Part shown: positions 17,625-27,336 of the stretch, piece by piece
How the letters are laid out: each line of letters begins with the position of its first letter
Numbering within the stretch: the stretch's first letter is position 1
Source of the DNA: a virus
Length of the DNA: 63,899 nt
IMG/VR virus record: IMGVR_UViG_3300009506_000024
Location: 1-63,899 of that record
Direction: 5' to 3' (one strand)
Made by a program: the position numbers and the translations under genes
The notes under the pieces: model-generated
The model's database searches: none
Told to the model about the DNA's origin: nothing
The model's input: only the letters and a program-made list of their open reading frames with translations

Positions 17625-19445
17625 ATGACAGCTCTCGTACCTCTCTTCGACAACCCTGATGAGCGACCGCGCTCAAGGTACGAGTCGGACGAGGTGCTGC
17701 TGGAAGACCGGTACGCCAACGAAGAGGATGACATCAGCGGGCTGGAGGCTGACGGCCCGTTCGGATTGAGCCCTTCACAATTTGTCGAGTCCGCCATCCG
17801 GATCCCAGCTAAAGGAAAGCTGGACCGTTTCAGTTTCAAGAGCCGCGGGTACCTCCGGGCCATCTACGATTCGCCAGCGAAGCGCAAGTTGCTCATGGCT
17901 GGTAGGCAGGTCGAGAAGTCCACCCTGCTGGGCAACACTGCTCTGGCGTACATCTCGATCAACCCTCACTTCCGCGTCCTCTACGTCAGCCCTTCCAATC
18001 AACAGACCAAGGTCTTCAGTCGCGACCGTATCGCTGAGCCCATCGAGCTCTCCAGGTTCCTCAAGCAGACCACCAACAACAGGCTGCTCAAGAACGTCTT
18101 CGAGAAGAAGTTCGTCAACCGCTCCCAGATCACGCTGCGTTTTGCATTCCTCAACGCTGACCGTACTCGTGGTATCCCGGCTGACAAGATCATCATCGAC
18201 GAGTTTCAGGACATCCTCCTGGAGAACGTGCCTGTCATCGAGGAGTGTGCGTCCCACTCGGACTTCAAGCTCTTCACCTACGCAGGCACCCCGAAGTCCC
18301 TAGACAATGCCATCGAGCACTACTGGACCCGTTTCTCAACACAGAATGAGTGGGCGGTGCCCTGCCGCCGGCACGGCACTCCAAAGAACCCAGGCTCGTG
18401 GCACTGGAACATCCTGGATGAGGAGAACATCGGGGAGGACTTCCTTCAGTGTGACCGCTGCGGTGGCGAGATCTACCCCGACGACCCAGACGCTACTTGG
18501 GTGGCACTCAATCCTGACCCGCGCGTAGAGAAGCCTTACGAGGGCTACCGGATCCCGCAGCTCATGGTCCCCTGGATTGAGTGGTCGGACATCAAGAACA
18601 AGCAGCGTATCTACAGCCGGGCCAAGTTCCACAACGAGGTGCTCGGGCGCAGCTACGACGCCGGCACTCGACCTCTGACCAGGCGGGACATCCAGCGCAA
18701 CTGTTGGGACGAGCTCTCAATGGCCCACTACAGGGAGGCCATTCAGTACTCGCATCAGTACCCGATCTTCATGGGCATCGACTGGGGTACTGGCGAAGGC
18801 ACGTACACGGTCGTCTGTCTTGGAGGGTACCTTCCATTTGCTCCGGACAGGTTCACCTGGTTCTGGTGGAAGAGGTTTGAGGGTGTAGAGTCAGAACCCA
18901 AGCGACAGATCGAGATCATTCGCAAGCTCATCAACGACTTCAATGTTCGGCAGGTCGGGGTCGACTACGGCGGCGGCTTCTGGCCCAACGACGAGCTCAC
19001 TCGAGACTTTGGTGCCGAGAAGATCAAGAAGTACCAGTGGGTCGGCAACGTCAAACGCAAGATCAAGTGGGACCCCCAGCTCGGTATTCCTCGGCACTTG
19101 TGCCACCGCACAGAGGTCATGTCGGATGTCTTCAACGCGGTGAAGAGAGGGGACGTCTTCTACTTCCCGATGTGGGAGGAGTTTGAGGACCCCTTCGCGA
19201 TGGATTTCCTCAACATCTATTCGGAGTACAACGAACGCCTTCGGATGAATGTCTACAAATGCGCGCCCGGCGTGCCGGATGACGCCTTCCATGCCATGAC
19301 GTTCGGGTTCCTTGCATCGTTCTATGTGAAGCCCCGGCCTGACATCATCCTGCCCGCAAAAGAAGTCGAGCGGGAGAAGCACGACCCCAACGAGCCACTG
19401 GATGTGGTATCAGACCCCTCTCACTTCGGGGAGCTGGAGGGATGA
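17625..19445 (+). CDS. terL: Terminase large subunit
   Basis: 606 residues. The N-terminal ATPase has a deviant Walker A (AGRQVEKST, residues about 92-100, with Glu where the usual Gly precedes Lys) and Walker B IIIDEFQD (about 187-194), followed by the coupling segment TYAGTP. A Cys-rich insert (CRRHG then CDRCGGEI) looks like a zinc ribbon. The C-terminal RNase-H-like nuclease shows MGIDWGTGEG (about 383) and VGVDYGGGFWPNDEL (about 445). It pumps and cuts phage DNA at the portal. The gene is divergent from the rnhB cassette and overlaps a minus-strand regulator at its 3' end. Confidence 0.93.
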   Translation: MTALVPLFDNPDERPRSRYESDEVLLEDRYANEEDDISGLEADGPFGLSPSQFVESAIRIPAKGKLDRFSFKSRGYLRAIYDSPAKRKLLMAGRQVEKSTLLGNTALAYISINPHFRVLYVSPSNQQTKVFSRDRIAEPIELSRFLKQTTNNRLLKNVFEKKFVNRSQITLRFAFLNADRTRGIPADKIIIDEFQDILLENVPVIEECASHSDFKLFTYAGTPKSLDNAIEHYWTRFSTQNEWAVPCRRHGTPKNPGSWHWNILDEENIGEDFLQCDRCGGEIYPDDPDATWVALNPDPRVEKPYEGYRIPQLMVPWIEWSDIKNKQRIYSRAKFHNEVLGRSYDAGTRPLTRRDIQRNCWDELSMAHYREAIQYSHQYPIFMGIDWGTGEGTYTVVCLGGYLPFAPDRFTWFWWKRFEGVESEPKRQIEIIRKLINDFNVRQVGVDYGGGFWPNDELTRDFGAEKIKKYQWVGNVKRKIKWDPQLGIPRHLCHRTEVMSDVFNAVKRGDVFYFPMWEEFEDPFAMDFLNIYSEYNERLRMNVYKCAPGVPDDAFHAMTFGFLASFYVKPRPDIILPAKEVEREKHDPNEPLDVVSDPSHFGELEG

Positions 19446-19723
19446 TGAGGCTCATCAAAGAGGTCAGGGAACCACCGCCTCATGTGCTTCAGTCGGGGTG
19501 GGTCCCCGTTACCACGCTCCGGACCCGCAGGGGGCTCCTCACCTTGACTGAGTCCGATGACATCAGTGATTGGAAGCCAGTTCTTCTTGGATCCTTCAAG
19601 CCGAATCGGGAAGAGTCTCCTGGTTCGGATGTACGTAAACACTGTCCGCCTCGTGCGCTTCAGGATGGCTGCCGCTTCGTCGACGTCGACCAGAAGCTCA
19701 CCATCTGCAGCGATTCTTCCCAC
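19421..19723 (-). CDS. Small HTH DNA-binding protein (MerR/excisionase-like)
   Basis: 100 residues, GTG start. LLVDVDEAAAILKRTRRTVF followed by TYIRTRRLFPIRLEG and a trailing 'NWLPITDVIGL' is the pattern of winged-helix excisionase/MerR-type HTH proteins (helix_turn_helix_17-like). The tail is Pro-rich. It overlaps the terminase 3' end and is divergent from the gene at 19796, so it may regulate the head operon. Confidence 0.65.
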   Translation of the reverse strand: MGRIAADGELLVDVDEAAAILKRTRRTVFTYIRTRRLFPIRLEGSKKNWLPITDVIGLSQGEEPPAGPERGNGDPPRLKHMRRWFPDLFDEPHHPSSSPK

Positions 19724-19795
19724 GATTCCGGCCTCGTGTTAGGTTGAGGAAAGGGTCATCGCTATGGTAACCCACACGCAGGCAAAGAGGTAGTC

Positions 19796-21490
19796 ATGAC
19801 TGACCTTCCTTTTGGTATTGAGACGAAGAACACCTACGCCGCGCTCACCCCGGCTGACTTGCAGTCGATGGGAAAGCAAGCTGCGGCAGCCTACCTGTGC
19901 GGTGGGACCTCCTTGAACGACGCCATCATCAAGCTGGCTCGTCAACACCCCAGCATCTCCCCTCATCAGGTGCAGCGGGTGGTGGAGTACGCAAATCAGG
20001 AGACGTTTTCCAAGCTCTTCTCTGACAACGAGAAGTACGCCAGTGACAAGAACATCGAGTTCGACGTCGCTGACCCAGGCGACGTGCTCCTCGAGCTCAA
20101 CAGCGGAGCCAAGCCCCACATCATGACCGCCCCTCCAGACGAGTACTCCCAGGGGCCGGTGAAGCTGGGGCATGCCGATGTCGAGGCCGACCTCGAGCTC
20201 GCTCGGGTGTTCGGGTTTGACTTTGCCACCCCGGGCTCCGAAAAGACCGCTGCCGTGATGGGGCACGTCGAGGATGGGAAGTTCGTGCTCGACCGTGTGC
20301 TCGAGGTGCAAAAGACCGCCGGCGACGTTGCCGACAGGATTTTGGCCTCTGGGGAGCAGGCAGCTCATTCAGACCATTCTTTGCTGCCCAATAATGAAGG
20401 GACCCAGACCGGGGGCGAGAACATCGGCTCTGGAGAGGGTAGGGTGAAGTCTGCCAACATGGGAATGCTTCCTCCAGGTGAGGGTGCTCAGGACCCAGCG
20501 GCCTTGCCCGCCGAAGGGGTGGGTGAGGGCGGTGAGGGCGACTACCATGAGCAGATGCTCGACATGCAACGCCAGATCGAGCTCGCCAAGAAGCGTCAGG
20601 AGCTCCAGAAGATTCAACAGTCCACTCTCGACCAGATGAACCCGCAGGGTCAGCCCGGTGCTGTCCCAGCCCCAGCGCCGGCAATGCCGGAGCAAGGGGC
20701 AGAGGCAGGCGGTATGCCGCCTGATCAAGCGGCTGCTCAAGGTGCACCGCCGGCGCCTCCCGGGGGCGCCCCCGTCGAGATGGGTGGTGGGATGCCCCAG
20801 GAGCAGATGCCAGCGGCGATGGCCGGGCCTGCTACCGTCCCTCCGGGTAGCGAGATGCCCAAGATGAGCTCAGTGCTCACCAAGCAGGCCATGAGCTACG
20901 TCAAGAGTGGAAGGCCTCACGCTGACCTGGTGCTCAATGACCTTTCGGCTGCCACCTCGCTCGAGCGCATCAAAGAAGCCGTCGCTGGCAAGGGTGACTA
21001 CCCGATGGCGAACCCCTACGGGGACCTCATTCGCCTCAAGCAAAAGGTGGCCAGGCTCCTTGAGGACGCCACCTACGCCAAGGGCAAGAACGCAGAGCTC
21101 CACAAGGAAGCCACCGCGCGGTTCCAAAAGGCCGTCGTCCAGCACATGTATGAAGGTGGGAATCTCGGGGAGGTGGCCCACCTGATGTCTGCTGTCTATG
21201 GGGAGCCTGTCAGCATCAAGACGGCCATGGCGAGTGCCATGGAGGAGCTGCTCCGTCACGGCATCGACATCACGAAGGCGCAGGCCAACGCCATCCAGTA
21301 TCAGATGGAGAAGGGTGCCAGTGCCCGGGTGCCGAATTTGGAGCACCCCATCGCCCAGGCCTACTCCGATCTCCTCAAGCTGTCCGAAGGGAATGCCGTA
21401 CTGGGCGAGAGCTGGTCGCAGCTCAAGAGCCAGTACGATCAAGTCGAGTCTGTCTTGAAGGAGGCGATGACTCATGCTGCTACGCGCTAG
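19796..21490 (+). CDS. Head-module protein of unknown function
   Basis: 564 residues. The N-terminal third is mixed alpha/beta. The middle is low complexity, with Gln/Pro/Gly/Ala/Met runs (PAPAPAMPEQGAEAGGMPP). The C-terminal 190 residues are helical. Short 'KTAA' or 'KQA' spots resemble possible protease sites. It opens the operon that carries the prohead protease and capsid, so an internal or scaffolding role is likely. No family is recognised. Confidence 0.7.
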   Translation: MTDLPFGIETKNTYAALTPADLQSMGKQAAAAYLCGGTSLNDAIIKLARQHPSISPHQVQRVVEYANQETFSKLFSDNEKYASDKNIEFDVADPGDVLLELNSGAKPHIMTAPPDEYSQGPVKLGHADVEADLELARVFGFDFATPGSEKTAAVMGHVEDGKFVLDRVLEVQKTAGDVADRILASGEQAAHSDHSLLPNNEGTQTGGENIGSGEGRVKSANMGMLPPGEGAQDPAALPAEGVGEGGEGDYHEQMLDMQRQIELAKKRQELQKIQQSTLDQMNPQGQPGAVPAPAPAMPEQGAEAGGMPPDQAAAQGAPPAPPGGAPVEMGGGMPQEQMPAAMAGPATVPPGSEMPKMSSVLTKQAMSYVKSGRPHADLVLNDLSAATSLERIKEAVAGKGDYPMANPYGDLIRLKQKVARLLEDATYAKGKNAELHKEATARFQKAVVQHMYEGGNLGEVAHLMSAVYGEPVSIKTAMASAMEELLRHGIDITKAQANAIQYQMEKGASARVPNLEHPIAQAYSDLLKLSEGNAVLGESWSQLKSQYDQVESVLKEAMTHAATR

Positions 21491-21734
21491 CCGTTCAGCA
21501 GACGCCCTCACGAAGGGTGCGTTCGTTCTGCCGTTGGCAAGGAAGGCGGCAGGAGGGTTGGCCAAGAGACTGTTCTCGAAACGAGGGCTGATGTTGGCCG
21601 GAGGTACCGCTCTCACAGGAGCTGTGGCCGCCCCCATGGTCATGCAGGGCATGCAGAAGTCCCAGGTGGGCCTTTCTTCCCCCTACATTCAAGCTCAGAA
21701 GCACGGCCTCGTGCCCCAGATGAGGGCAGGCTAG
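21474..21734 (+). CDS. Small basic virion-type protein with MLLRASR N-terminal tag
   Basis: 86 residues. It overlaps the previous gene and has GGAGG just upstream of its ATG. The N-terminus MLLRASRSADALTKGA aligns closely with MILRASRAAGELSKRA of the gene at 43666. A hydrophobic glycine-containing segment (LMLAGGTALTGAVAAPMVM) could span a membrane. It is probably packaged with the head proteins; function unknown. Confidence 0.65.
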   Translation: MLLRASRSADALTKGAFVLPLARKAAGGLAKRLFSKRGLMLAGGTALTGAVAAPMVMQGMQKSQVGLSSPYIQAQKHGLVPQMRAG

Positions 21735-21743
21735 GAGGTTCAG

Positions 21744-22535
21744 ATGGACATCGTAGAGAAACTCGCATCGGAGGACCTCCTCACTGATGAGCAGGTTGAG
21801 CGCATCGGGCGCAATGTGTCCGAGATGATGAAGGCTGCCGAAGAGAACCCCGCCCTCCTGAAAGAAGCTCTGGAGAAGATGGGTTTCGGTGCGGGTCTCA
21901 AAGCGTTTGGGAGCAAAGCTCTCGGCGCTGCGAAGGAGTACGCTCCTTTGGCTTTGGGATACGGCCTGGTCGGTACCGCAATGGGTGCTGCCGGTACCGC
22001 CGGTGGTATGGCGCTCAGCGCGGCCAAAGACAAGATCGACAAGGCTCGGTCGTACCGGGGCATGCTCGAGGACAACCCCCAACTTCAGAATGCGGACCCA
22101 AACATCGTGCAGAAAGCGTTCAACACTCTGCACAGGTTCAACCCAGAGTTTGCCAAGGATCCACTGGTCGCCGGCACGTTCGTGCAGAACGTCGTTGACC
22201 AGGAACGTCTCGACATCGGCACCGTGAAGTCTTTGGTGGAGGCTCGACGTTCCATGTCTCAAGGCCCGAGAGGTCAGAGCATGTTCCAGTTGCCCCCGCC
22301 CGACATGGCGATGAGGATGCGAGAGCACGAGATGCGTCAGGAGATGCACCCCCATCAGATGGAGAGGGCTCGGATGGACGAAGCCAAGTCTCGAGAGGAG
22401 GCAATGGGCAACTTCGCTGCCCGCCGTGCGGACCAAGCTCGGATGGAGGCAGAAGAAGCCCGAGCCAAGTTCTGGAGAGAGGCTGAAGGATTCCAGGACC
22501 CAGGCAACATCGACGTGGACCCTACTGACAGATGA
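21744..22535 (+). CDS. Glycine-zipper protein of the head module
   Basis: 263 residues. It has a helical N-terminus, then a hydrophobic Gly/Ala segment at about 65-95 (LALGYGLVGTAMGAAGTAGG). A conserved-looking motif follows (MLEDNPQLQNADPNIVQKAF, then HRFNPEFAKDPLVAG). The C-terminus is charged, Met/Arg/Glu-rich and probably coiled. The glycine zipper suggests a membrane-inserting internal protein. Its stop overlaps the protease start. Confidence 0.65.
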   Translation: MDIVEKLASEDLLTDEQVERIGRNVSEMMKAAEENPALLKEALEKMGFGAGLKAFGSKALGAAKEYAPLALGYGLVGTAMGAAGTAGGMALSAAKDKIDKARSYRGMLEDNPQLQNADPNIVQKAFNTLHRFNPEFAKDPLVAGTFVQNVVDQERLDIGTVKSLVEARRSMSQGPRGQSMFQLPPPDMAMRMREHEMRQEMHPHQMERARMDEAKSREEAMGNFAARRADQARMEAEEARAKFWREAEGFQDPGNIDVDPTDR

Positions 22536-25500
22536 TCACCAAGCTAGCCACGTTCCGTGGGGTCTCCCCTGAGGGGGAGCCCCTTGTTCGGCTCTTCGAG
22601 CCGGGCGGACGCCTCATCAAAGAGGCGGGGCCCATCATGCCCCAGATCCGTCAGTGGATGGCCTCGTACAAGCCCGAGGACAACAAGATCGCTGTCCTCG
22701 TCAACGCGATGGGTGCATCAGAGTACTGGGGCCAGAACGTCAACGGAGACGTCTTCCCCGAACGGTCTCTCATCCATGACTGCCGGAACCACCCGAGCCA
22801 GTCTCACGCCTACGATGACTTCACCGGCAAGATCATCCCACCGTACGGGTACTGGACGTTCCTGAACGCTCACCCGTTTGTGCACCATCGGAACAAGGAC
22901 CCGAGCCGGGCCTTTGGCCACGTCGCATTGGCGGTGTGGAACCCAAAGATGCACCGGGTCGAGCTCATCGTCATCCTCGACAAGTTGCTGGCGCTACAGC
23001 ACGGCGCCGAGCATGTCATCGACCGCATCCTGGCTGGAGAATACCCTGACGTCTCTATGGGCTGCCGGGTGCCTTATGACATCTGCACCATCTGCGGGAA
23101 CAAGTCCAAGACCCGGAACGACTACTGCTCCTGCGTCAAGAACATTGGGATGGGCAAGATCCTCGACGACGGCCGTCGTATCGGGGTCATCAACACCTAC
23201 CCTCGGTTCTTCGACATCAGCTTTGTCTTCATCGGCGCTGACAAGACCGCCAAGGTCATGTGCAAGCTGGCTTCTGGAATCATTGTGCCTCAGTCGGTAG
23301 CTGATGCCGAGTACCTCTACGGCCTGGAATCTGACAGCCCCGAAGCTGGGTTGACCAAAGCGGCCATGATTCAAGTTCCCCACAACTTCTATTGGAGCCA
23401 CGACTCCGTGAAGGTGGCGGAGCCTCGCATCGCCGGTATGAGTCTCGAGGAGTCCGACAAGATTTTGACCGGGGATCCGGAAGATGCTCGTTTTCCCCCA
23501 ACCGAGAAAGATCAGGATGCCTGGCAAGAGTGGCTCGACGCCAAGAAAGAGCAAGAGCTTGGAAACGGCCCGGTGCCGAAGATAGAGCTCGACCAGCCGA
23601 AAGAGGCTTCTATTGACGAGCCGGTGCTGGACGTATCCATCAACGAGCTCATCAGTGACGGCAACAAGGTCCGGGTCGTACACCGGAAGGCTCCACCACC
23701 AGAGGATGTTGACGTCTCGATGGGGAGAATCGACCATCAAGACGATTCAAGGGTGGAATCTGTTGCTGATGGAGCGTTGAAGACCAATGCCTCCTTGACC
23801 GCTGAGGACGAAGACACCTACGACAAGCCAAAGACAGCCGAGGCGTCCCTGTCTGATGTGTTTGCTCAAGCAAAGCTCATCAAGATTGGTCCTCCTCCAA
23901 AACCGAATCGCAAGGAGTTCCCTTTCACGGGTACCATCAACTTTCGAGGAGTCATCATCCATGTCGAGAACAAGCCCGGCACCGTGCGTGAGGGGAAAAC
24001 CCCTGAAGGCAAGGTGAAATGGCGCACCGACATGAAGTTGCCCTATGGGGAGATTCTCGGATCCCTGGGTACCGATGGTGACAAGCTCGACGTCTATGTC
24101 GGCCCGAACCGGAACTGCGACAACGTCTACATCGTCCACCAGAACTTCACTCGGGGAGCGCAGAAGGGTAAGTACGACGAAGACAAGGTGATGTTGGGCT
24201 TCGACAACTTCATGCAGGCCAAAGACGCCTACTTGGCCCACTATGACAGCCCGAAATACTTCCGTTCGATGACTGTGATGGCGTTCCCTCTCTTCAAGAT
24301 GGCCCTCAAGAAAAAAGAGGTCCATGGAGAGAAGGTGGCGTCCGCTTACCGAACTGTCGTGGCCGACATGCGCCTCGAGGACGAGTTCTCCAAGGAGGGG
24401 TCAGCAAGAGACATCCTTGCAGTGACACTTCAAAATGCGCTCACTGGGGGACTTGCCGGGTCAGCAGTTGGAGCGGCTGCCTCCGACAAGGGAGACAGAT
24501 TGGGAGGAGCGCTGCGTGGGGCGTTGACAGGGGCTATAGCTACCCCAGCTATCTCTCATGGGCTGGTAGGGGCGTCCCACCTGCTTCGATCTGGAAAGAT
24601 CCCGTACTCAGTAGCCAGAAGACTGGATGCTGCGCTCAATGTGGCTCATGCACCTCTCATGATCGGGGGGACAGGGGCGGCTGCAGCAGCAGCAGGAAAG
24701 ACCAAGGAAGCGTTCCGTGTTCGCACCTTCCAAAGCCGCGCGGAAGCGGCTGCGGTGGCGGAGGACATCAACGCGAAGATCCCAATGGAGTGGTTGCCCG
24801 TGCTAGGATTCATCCCTCAAAAGGATGAGGACAGCGGCCGGTACTTCTTGGGGCACCGTCCGCTCAGCGCGAACGAGATGAAGTACTACTTCGGAGGCAA
24901 GAACAAGGAGTCGATGGTCAAGACGGCTGTTCGTGCAGATCTCGATCACCTCTTTGAGAACAGCAAGAACGCCCGCCGACGCGAGAGGACTTGGAAGGAC
25001 AAGGTCACCGGCAAGGAGACCAAAGAAGTTGGGTCTGGAATCGCCAAGACGGCTTCTGACCTCAGCCAGGTGAGCCCTGCGGTCCTCAAGATCGCCACGG
25101 TGCTCCGGCAGGGGTGGTCGGCCAGCGACCTTCTCAAAGTCTCCAATGCGATGAAAGCTGCTTCCCACCTGAAGTGGGCTGAGATAGTAAAGCAGATAGG
25201 TCCGGGTAAGGCGACGGGGCGAGTGACCCCACTGCTGTCTCAGACCGAGGACAGGTTGCCCAAAGAGCTGTTGAATGAGCTTGGAGAGCGACCGGATTTG
25301 GAGAAAAGTTTGGCTACACCATCCCTCATGGGGATGGTACTCAAACCGGAAGAGTTCCAGCGAATCGCTTTGACCCACATGGGCAAGGGTGAGCTGGCGG
25401 ACAAGTTGGACGATGCAAACGCCGTGTTCAAACCAAGTGACGAGGAGACGTGCCCGTGCAGTGCACTGAGCTCCAGTCATATGGACCCCGAGATCATGAA

Positions 25501-26050
25501 GGCGTTGATGCCTTTCTTGGAAGGGAAGTCCTACGTCGGTCCGGTGGTGAGACGAAGGATCACGAGAATCGTCGTCATCAAACCCAAGCCAGAACCTCCA
25601 CCCACGGAAGTCGATTCTCCTCTTCTGTCCAAGGTTGCCTCAGCGTACACTTGGTACAGAAGAGAGCAGATGAAGTTAGCGAGCGACCTACCAGCCACCG
25701 TGGCCAGCCACCCCGAGCTCCATGCCGGAGTTCATGCGCTGGACACGGAAGGACTTTTCAACAAGACCGCTTCCGGCGAGCTCGGATTGAACCGCCGGTC
25801 AATGGCGATCTTGTTGGGAACGGTTCCTCTGTCTCTGATGTACTCTGCCCACAAACGGGGAGAGATTCGTCGGGGAGAGGACGTCGGTGCGCTGGGCGGT
25901 CTCATAGCAGAACACCCTTGGCTTACGTCTATGGGTGTTGTAACCGGTCTCGGGGCCTTGCTCCGCAACCCCAAGGCGCAACAGGCCGTCGACGAAGTGT
26001 TCGAGGCGGGCGGGCGCATTTGGAGAGGCAAGCAAGCACCGACACCATAA
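22532..26050 (+). CDS. Large prohead protease polyprotein with InPase-like domain
   Basis: 1172 residues. Residues 1-260 resemble HK97/herpes-type capsid maturation proteases: VNAMGASEYWGQNVNGDVFP, a His cluster (AHPFVHHR, His114/118/119) and VSMGC with candidate nucleophile Ser175. A Cys insert (CTICGNKSKTRNDYCSC) adds a zinc-like site. Residues about 463-600 match the phage InPase-like domain (FTGTINFRGVIIHVEN, LPYGEILGSLGTDGDKLDVYVG, DKVMLGFDN). Further on come glycine-zipper segments (about 630-720 and 1090-1150) and a helical tail. The usual family protease is 200-350 residues, so this is probably cut into parts during head maturation. Scaffold, decoration and capsid genes follow. Confidence 0.75.
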   Translation: MITKLATFRGVSPEGEPLVRLFEPGGRLIKEAGPIMPQIRQWMASYKPEDNKIAVLVNAMGASEYWGQNVNGDVFPERSLIHDCRNHPSQSHAYDDFTGKIIPPYGYWTFLNAHPFVHHRNKDPSRAFGHVALAVWNPKMHRVELIVILDKLLALQHGAEHVIDRILAGEYPDVSMGCRVPYDICTICGNKSKTRNDYCSCVKNIGMGKILDDGRRIGVINTYPRFFDISFVFIGADKTAKVMCKLASGIIVPQSVADAEYLYGLESDSPEAGLTKAAMIQVPHNFYWSHDSVKVAEPRIAGMSLEESDKILTGDPEDARFPPTEKDQDAWQEWLDAKKEQELGNGPVPKIELDQPKEASIDEPVLDVSINELISDGNKVRVVHRKAPPPEDVDVSMGRIDHQDDSRVESVADGALKTNASLTAEDEDTYDKPKTAEASLSDVFAQAKLIKIGPPPKPNRKEFPFTGTINFRGVIIHVENKPGTVREGKTPEGKVKWRTDMKLPYGEILGSLGTDGDKLDVYVGPNRNCDNVYIVHQNFTRGAQKGKYDEDKVMLGFDNFMQAKDAYLAHYDSPKYFRSMTVMAFPLFKMALKKKEVHGEKVASAYRTVVADMRLEDEFSKEGSARDILAVTLQNALTGGLAGSAVGAAASDKGDRLGGALRGALTGAIATPAISHGLVGASHLLRSGKIPYSVARRLDAALNVAHAPLMIGGTGAAAAAAGKTKEAFRVRTFQSRAEAAAVAEDINAKIPMEWLPVLGFIPQKDEDSGRYFLGHRPLSANEMKYYFGGKNKESMVKTAVRADLDHLFENSKNARRRERTWKDKVTGKETKEVGSGIAKTASDLSQVSPAVLKIATVLRQGWSASDLLKVSNAMKAASHLKWAEIVKQIGPGKATGRVTPLLSQTEDRLPKELLNELGERPDLEKSLATPSLMGMVLKPEEFQRIALTHMGKGELADKLDDANAVFKPSDEETCPCSALSSSHMDPEIMKALMPFLEGKSYVGPVVRRRITRIVVIKPKPEPPPTEVDSPLLSKVASAYTWYRREQMKLASDLPATVASHPELHAGVHALDTEGLFNKTASGELGLNRRSMAILLGTVPLSLMYSAHKRGEIRRGEDVGALGGLIAEHPWLTSMGVVTGLGALLRNPKAQQAVDEVFEAGGRIWRGKQAPTP

Positions 26051-26149
26051 CTGTGGAACCCAGGCGGGGCATGAGAGGACACTCATCCTTGAGGATTTGC
26101 CTATCGGGCCTGATCAGGAGACTCAAGAACCCATCAAGGAGAAAGTGAC

Positions 26150-27034
26150 ATGAACGAGTTTCTCGCAGAGATGTACGGCACCCGTGAGTCCATTGGTGCC
26201 CCGTCATCAGACAATTCGGATGTCGAGAAGTTGGCTGAGGCTCAACTGCTCGACGAAGCTCTCCAAGCGGAGGGCATCGACATCGACCAGCTCCCCGGTG
26301 AGACCATCCTCAAGCTGGCCTACCAAATCCTCGGGGAGGACAGTCATCTCGTGAAGGCGGCCATGGAGGAATCCCAGGAGACGCCCGAGCACGAGACGGC
26401 AGAGTCCGACGAAGAGGAAGAGGAGGAGTCCGAGGAGGAGAAGGAAGCCGCGCTCAAGATGGCAGCGATGCGTGAGCTTCAGGGTCAGGGCAACGAGTCC
26501 TTCGAAGAGAAGGTCGCCCAGGCCGATTTCCTCGGTCGCGTCATGGCCCACAGCTACGTCAACGAGATGGCGGGCATGGACAAGGAAGCCATCTCCCTCG
26601 GGCAGGCTGGCCAAGCCGTGAAGAACTGGGGCCAGCTCGCCGGGTACGGTGCCAAGCGCGGAGCTGGTGCTGTCGCCGGCGCTGCTCGCAAGGCAGGCGG
26701 CAAGGCCAAGGAGCTCGGCGGCAAGGCCAAAGAGACGGGTGAGAAGGCGTACAAGGCTACCAAGGAGCACGTCGGCAAGCACGGCAAGAAGTACAGCGCC
26801 GGTGCTGGTGTCGCCGGCGGCGCTGCTGGCGGCTACGCCCTCGGCAAGAACGCTTCGGCGCTCGACATGCTCGCAGAGAAGCGGGCGATGCAGTGGGCCG
26901 AGGAGCACGGTCTCCTCCAGAGCAACAACGCCGAAGAGGAGAAGTTGGCGTCCGCCGTCGATCAACGCGCCTACCAGATGCTCGTGAACCAGGGCATCGA
27001 CGTAGACGCAATCGAGGCAGCCGCCCGGAGATAG
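26150..27034 (+). CDS. Acidic then glycine-zipper head-module protein
   Basis: 294 residues. A strongly acidic block (EEEEESEEEKE near residue 95) is followed by a Lys/Gly/Ala repeat (GGKAKELGGKAKETGEKAYK) and a glycine-zipper stretch (YSAGAGVAGGAAGGYALG). Its ends are helical. It begins after a 100-base gap behind the protease gene and has a GGAG site before the ATG. An internal head or scaffolding role is plausible; no family is recognised. Confidence 0.65.
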   Translation: MNEFLAEMYGTRESIGAPSSDNSDVEKLAEAQLLDEALQAEGIDIDQLPGETILKLAYQILGEDSHLVKAAMEESQETPEHETAESDEEEEEESEEEKEAALKMAAMRELQGQGNESFEEKVAQADFLGRVMAHSYVNEMAGMDKEAISLGQAGQAVKNWGQLAGYGAKRGAGAVAGAARKAGGKAKELGGKAKETGEKAYKATKEHVGKHGKKYSAGAGVAGGAAGGYALGKNASALDMLAEKRAMQWAEEHGLLQSNNAEEEKLASAVDQRAYQMLVNQGIDVDAIEAAARR

Positions 27035-27045
27035 GTTCGAGAACC

Positions 27046-27321
27046 ATGGACTCAGTGATGCTGGCTTCCTTTACAGATGAGCTCCAAAAGATCGCGGAGG
27101 GCAACGTGGTGAACACTGCCAAGCCCGTCGTCGGTGGGATGGGGTCCAACATCGTGGGGAAGCCACTTCCGAGTCCTGGGATCGGCAAGGCTGACTTGGG
27201 CGGCAAGCCCAAGCCGGCCAAGCCGACGAACTACTCCATGGTACATTCAAATGCGCCGATGGCGGCTTTTGATGCTGGTGCGGGCTCCAAGTCCCTACCA
27301 CCGCCGCCTGTGAGAACCTGA
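27046..27321 (+). CDS. Small protein with FTDELQKIA motif
   Basis: 91 residues from the ATG at 27046. MLASFTDELQKIAEGN places the shared F-x-[DN]-E-L-x-K-I-A motif at the N-terminus. The rest is Gly/Pro/Lys-rich and probably disordered. Because the motif is nearly the only ordered part, this gene is a good test of whether the motif is a targeting or cleavage signal. Confidence 0.6.
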   Translation: MDSVMLASFTDELQKIAEGNVVNTAKPVVGGMGSNIVGKPLPSPGIGKADLGGKPKPAKPTNYSMVHSNAPMAAFDAGAGSKSLPPPPVRT

Positions 27322-27336
27322 GAAGGAGACCGTCCT

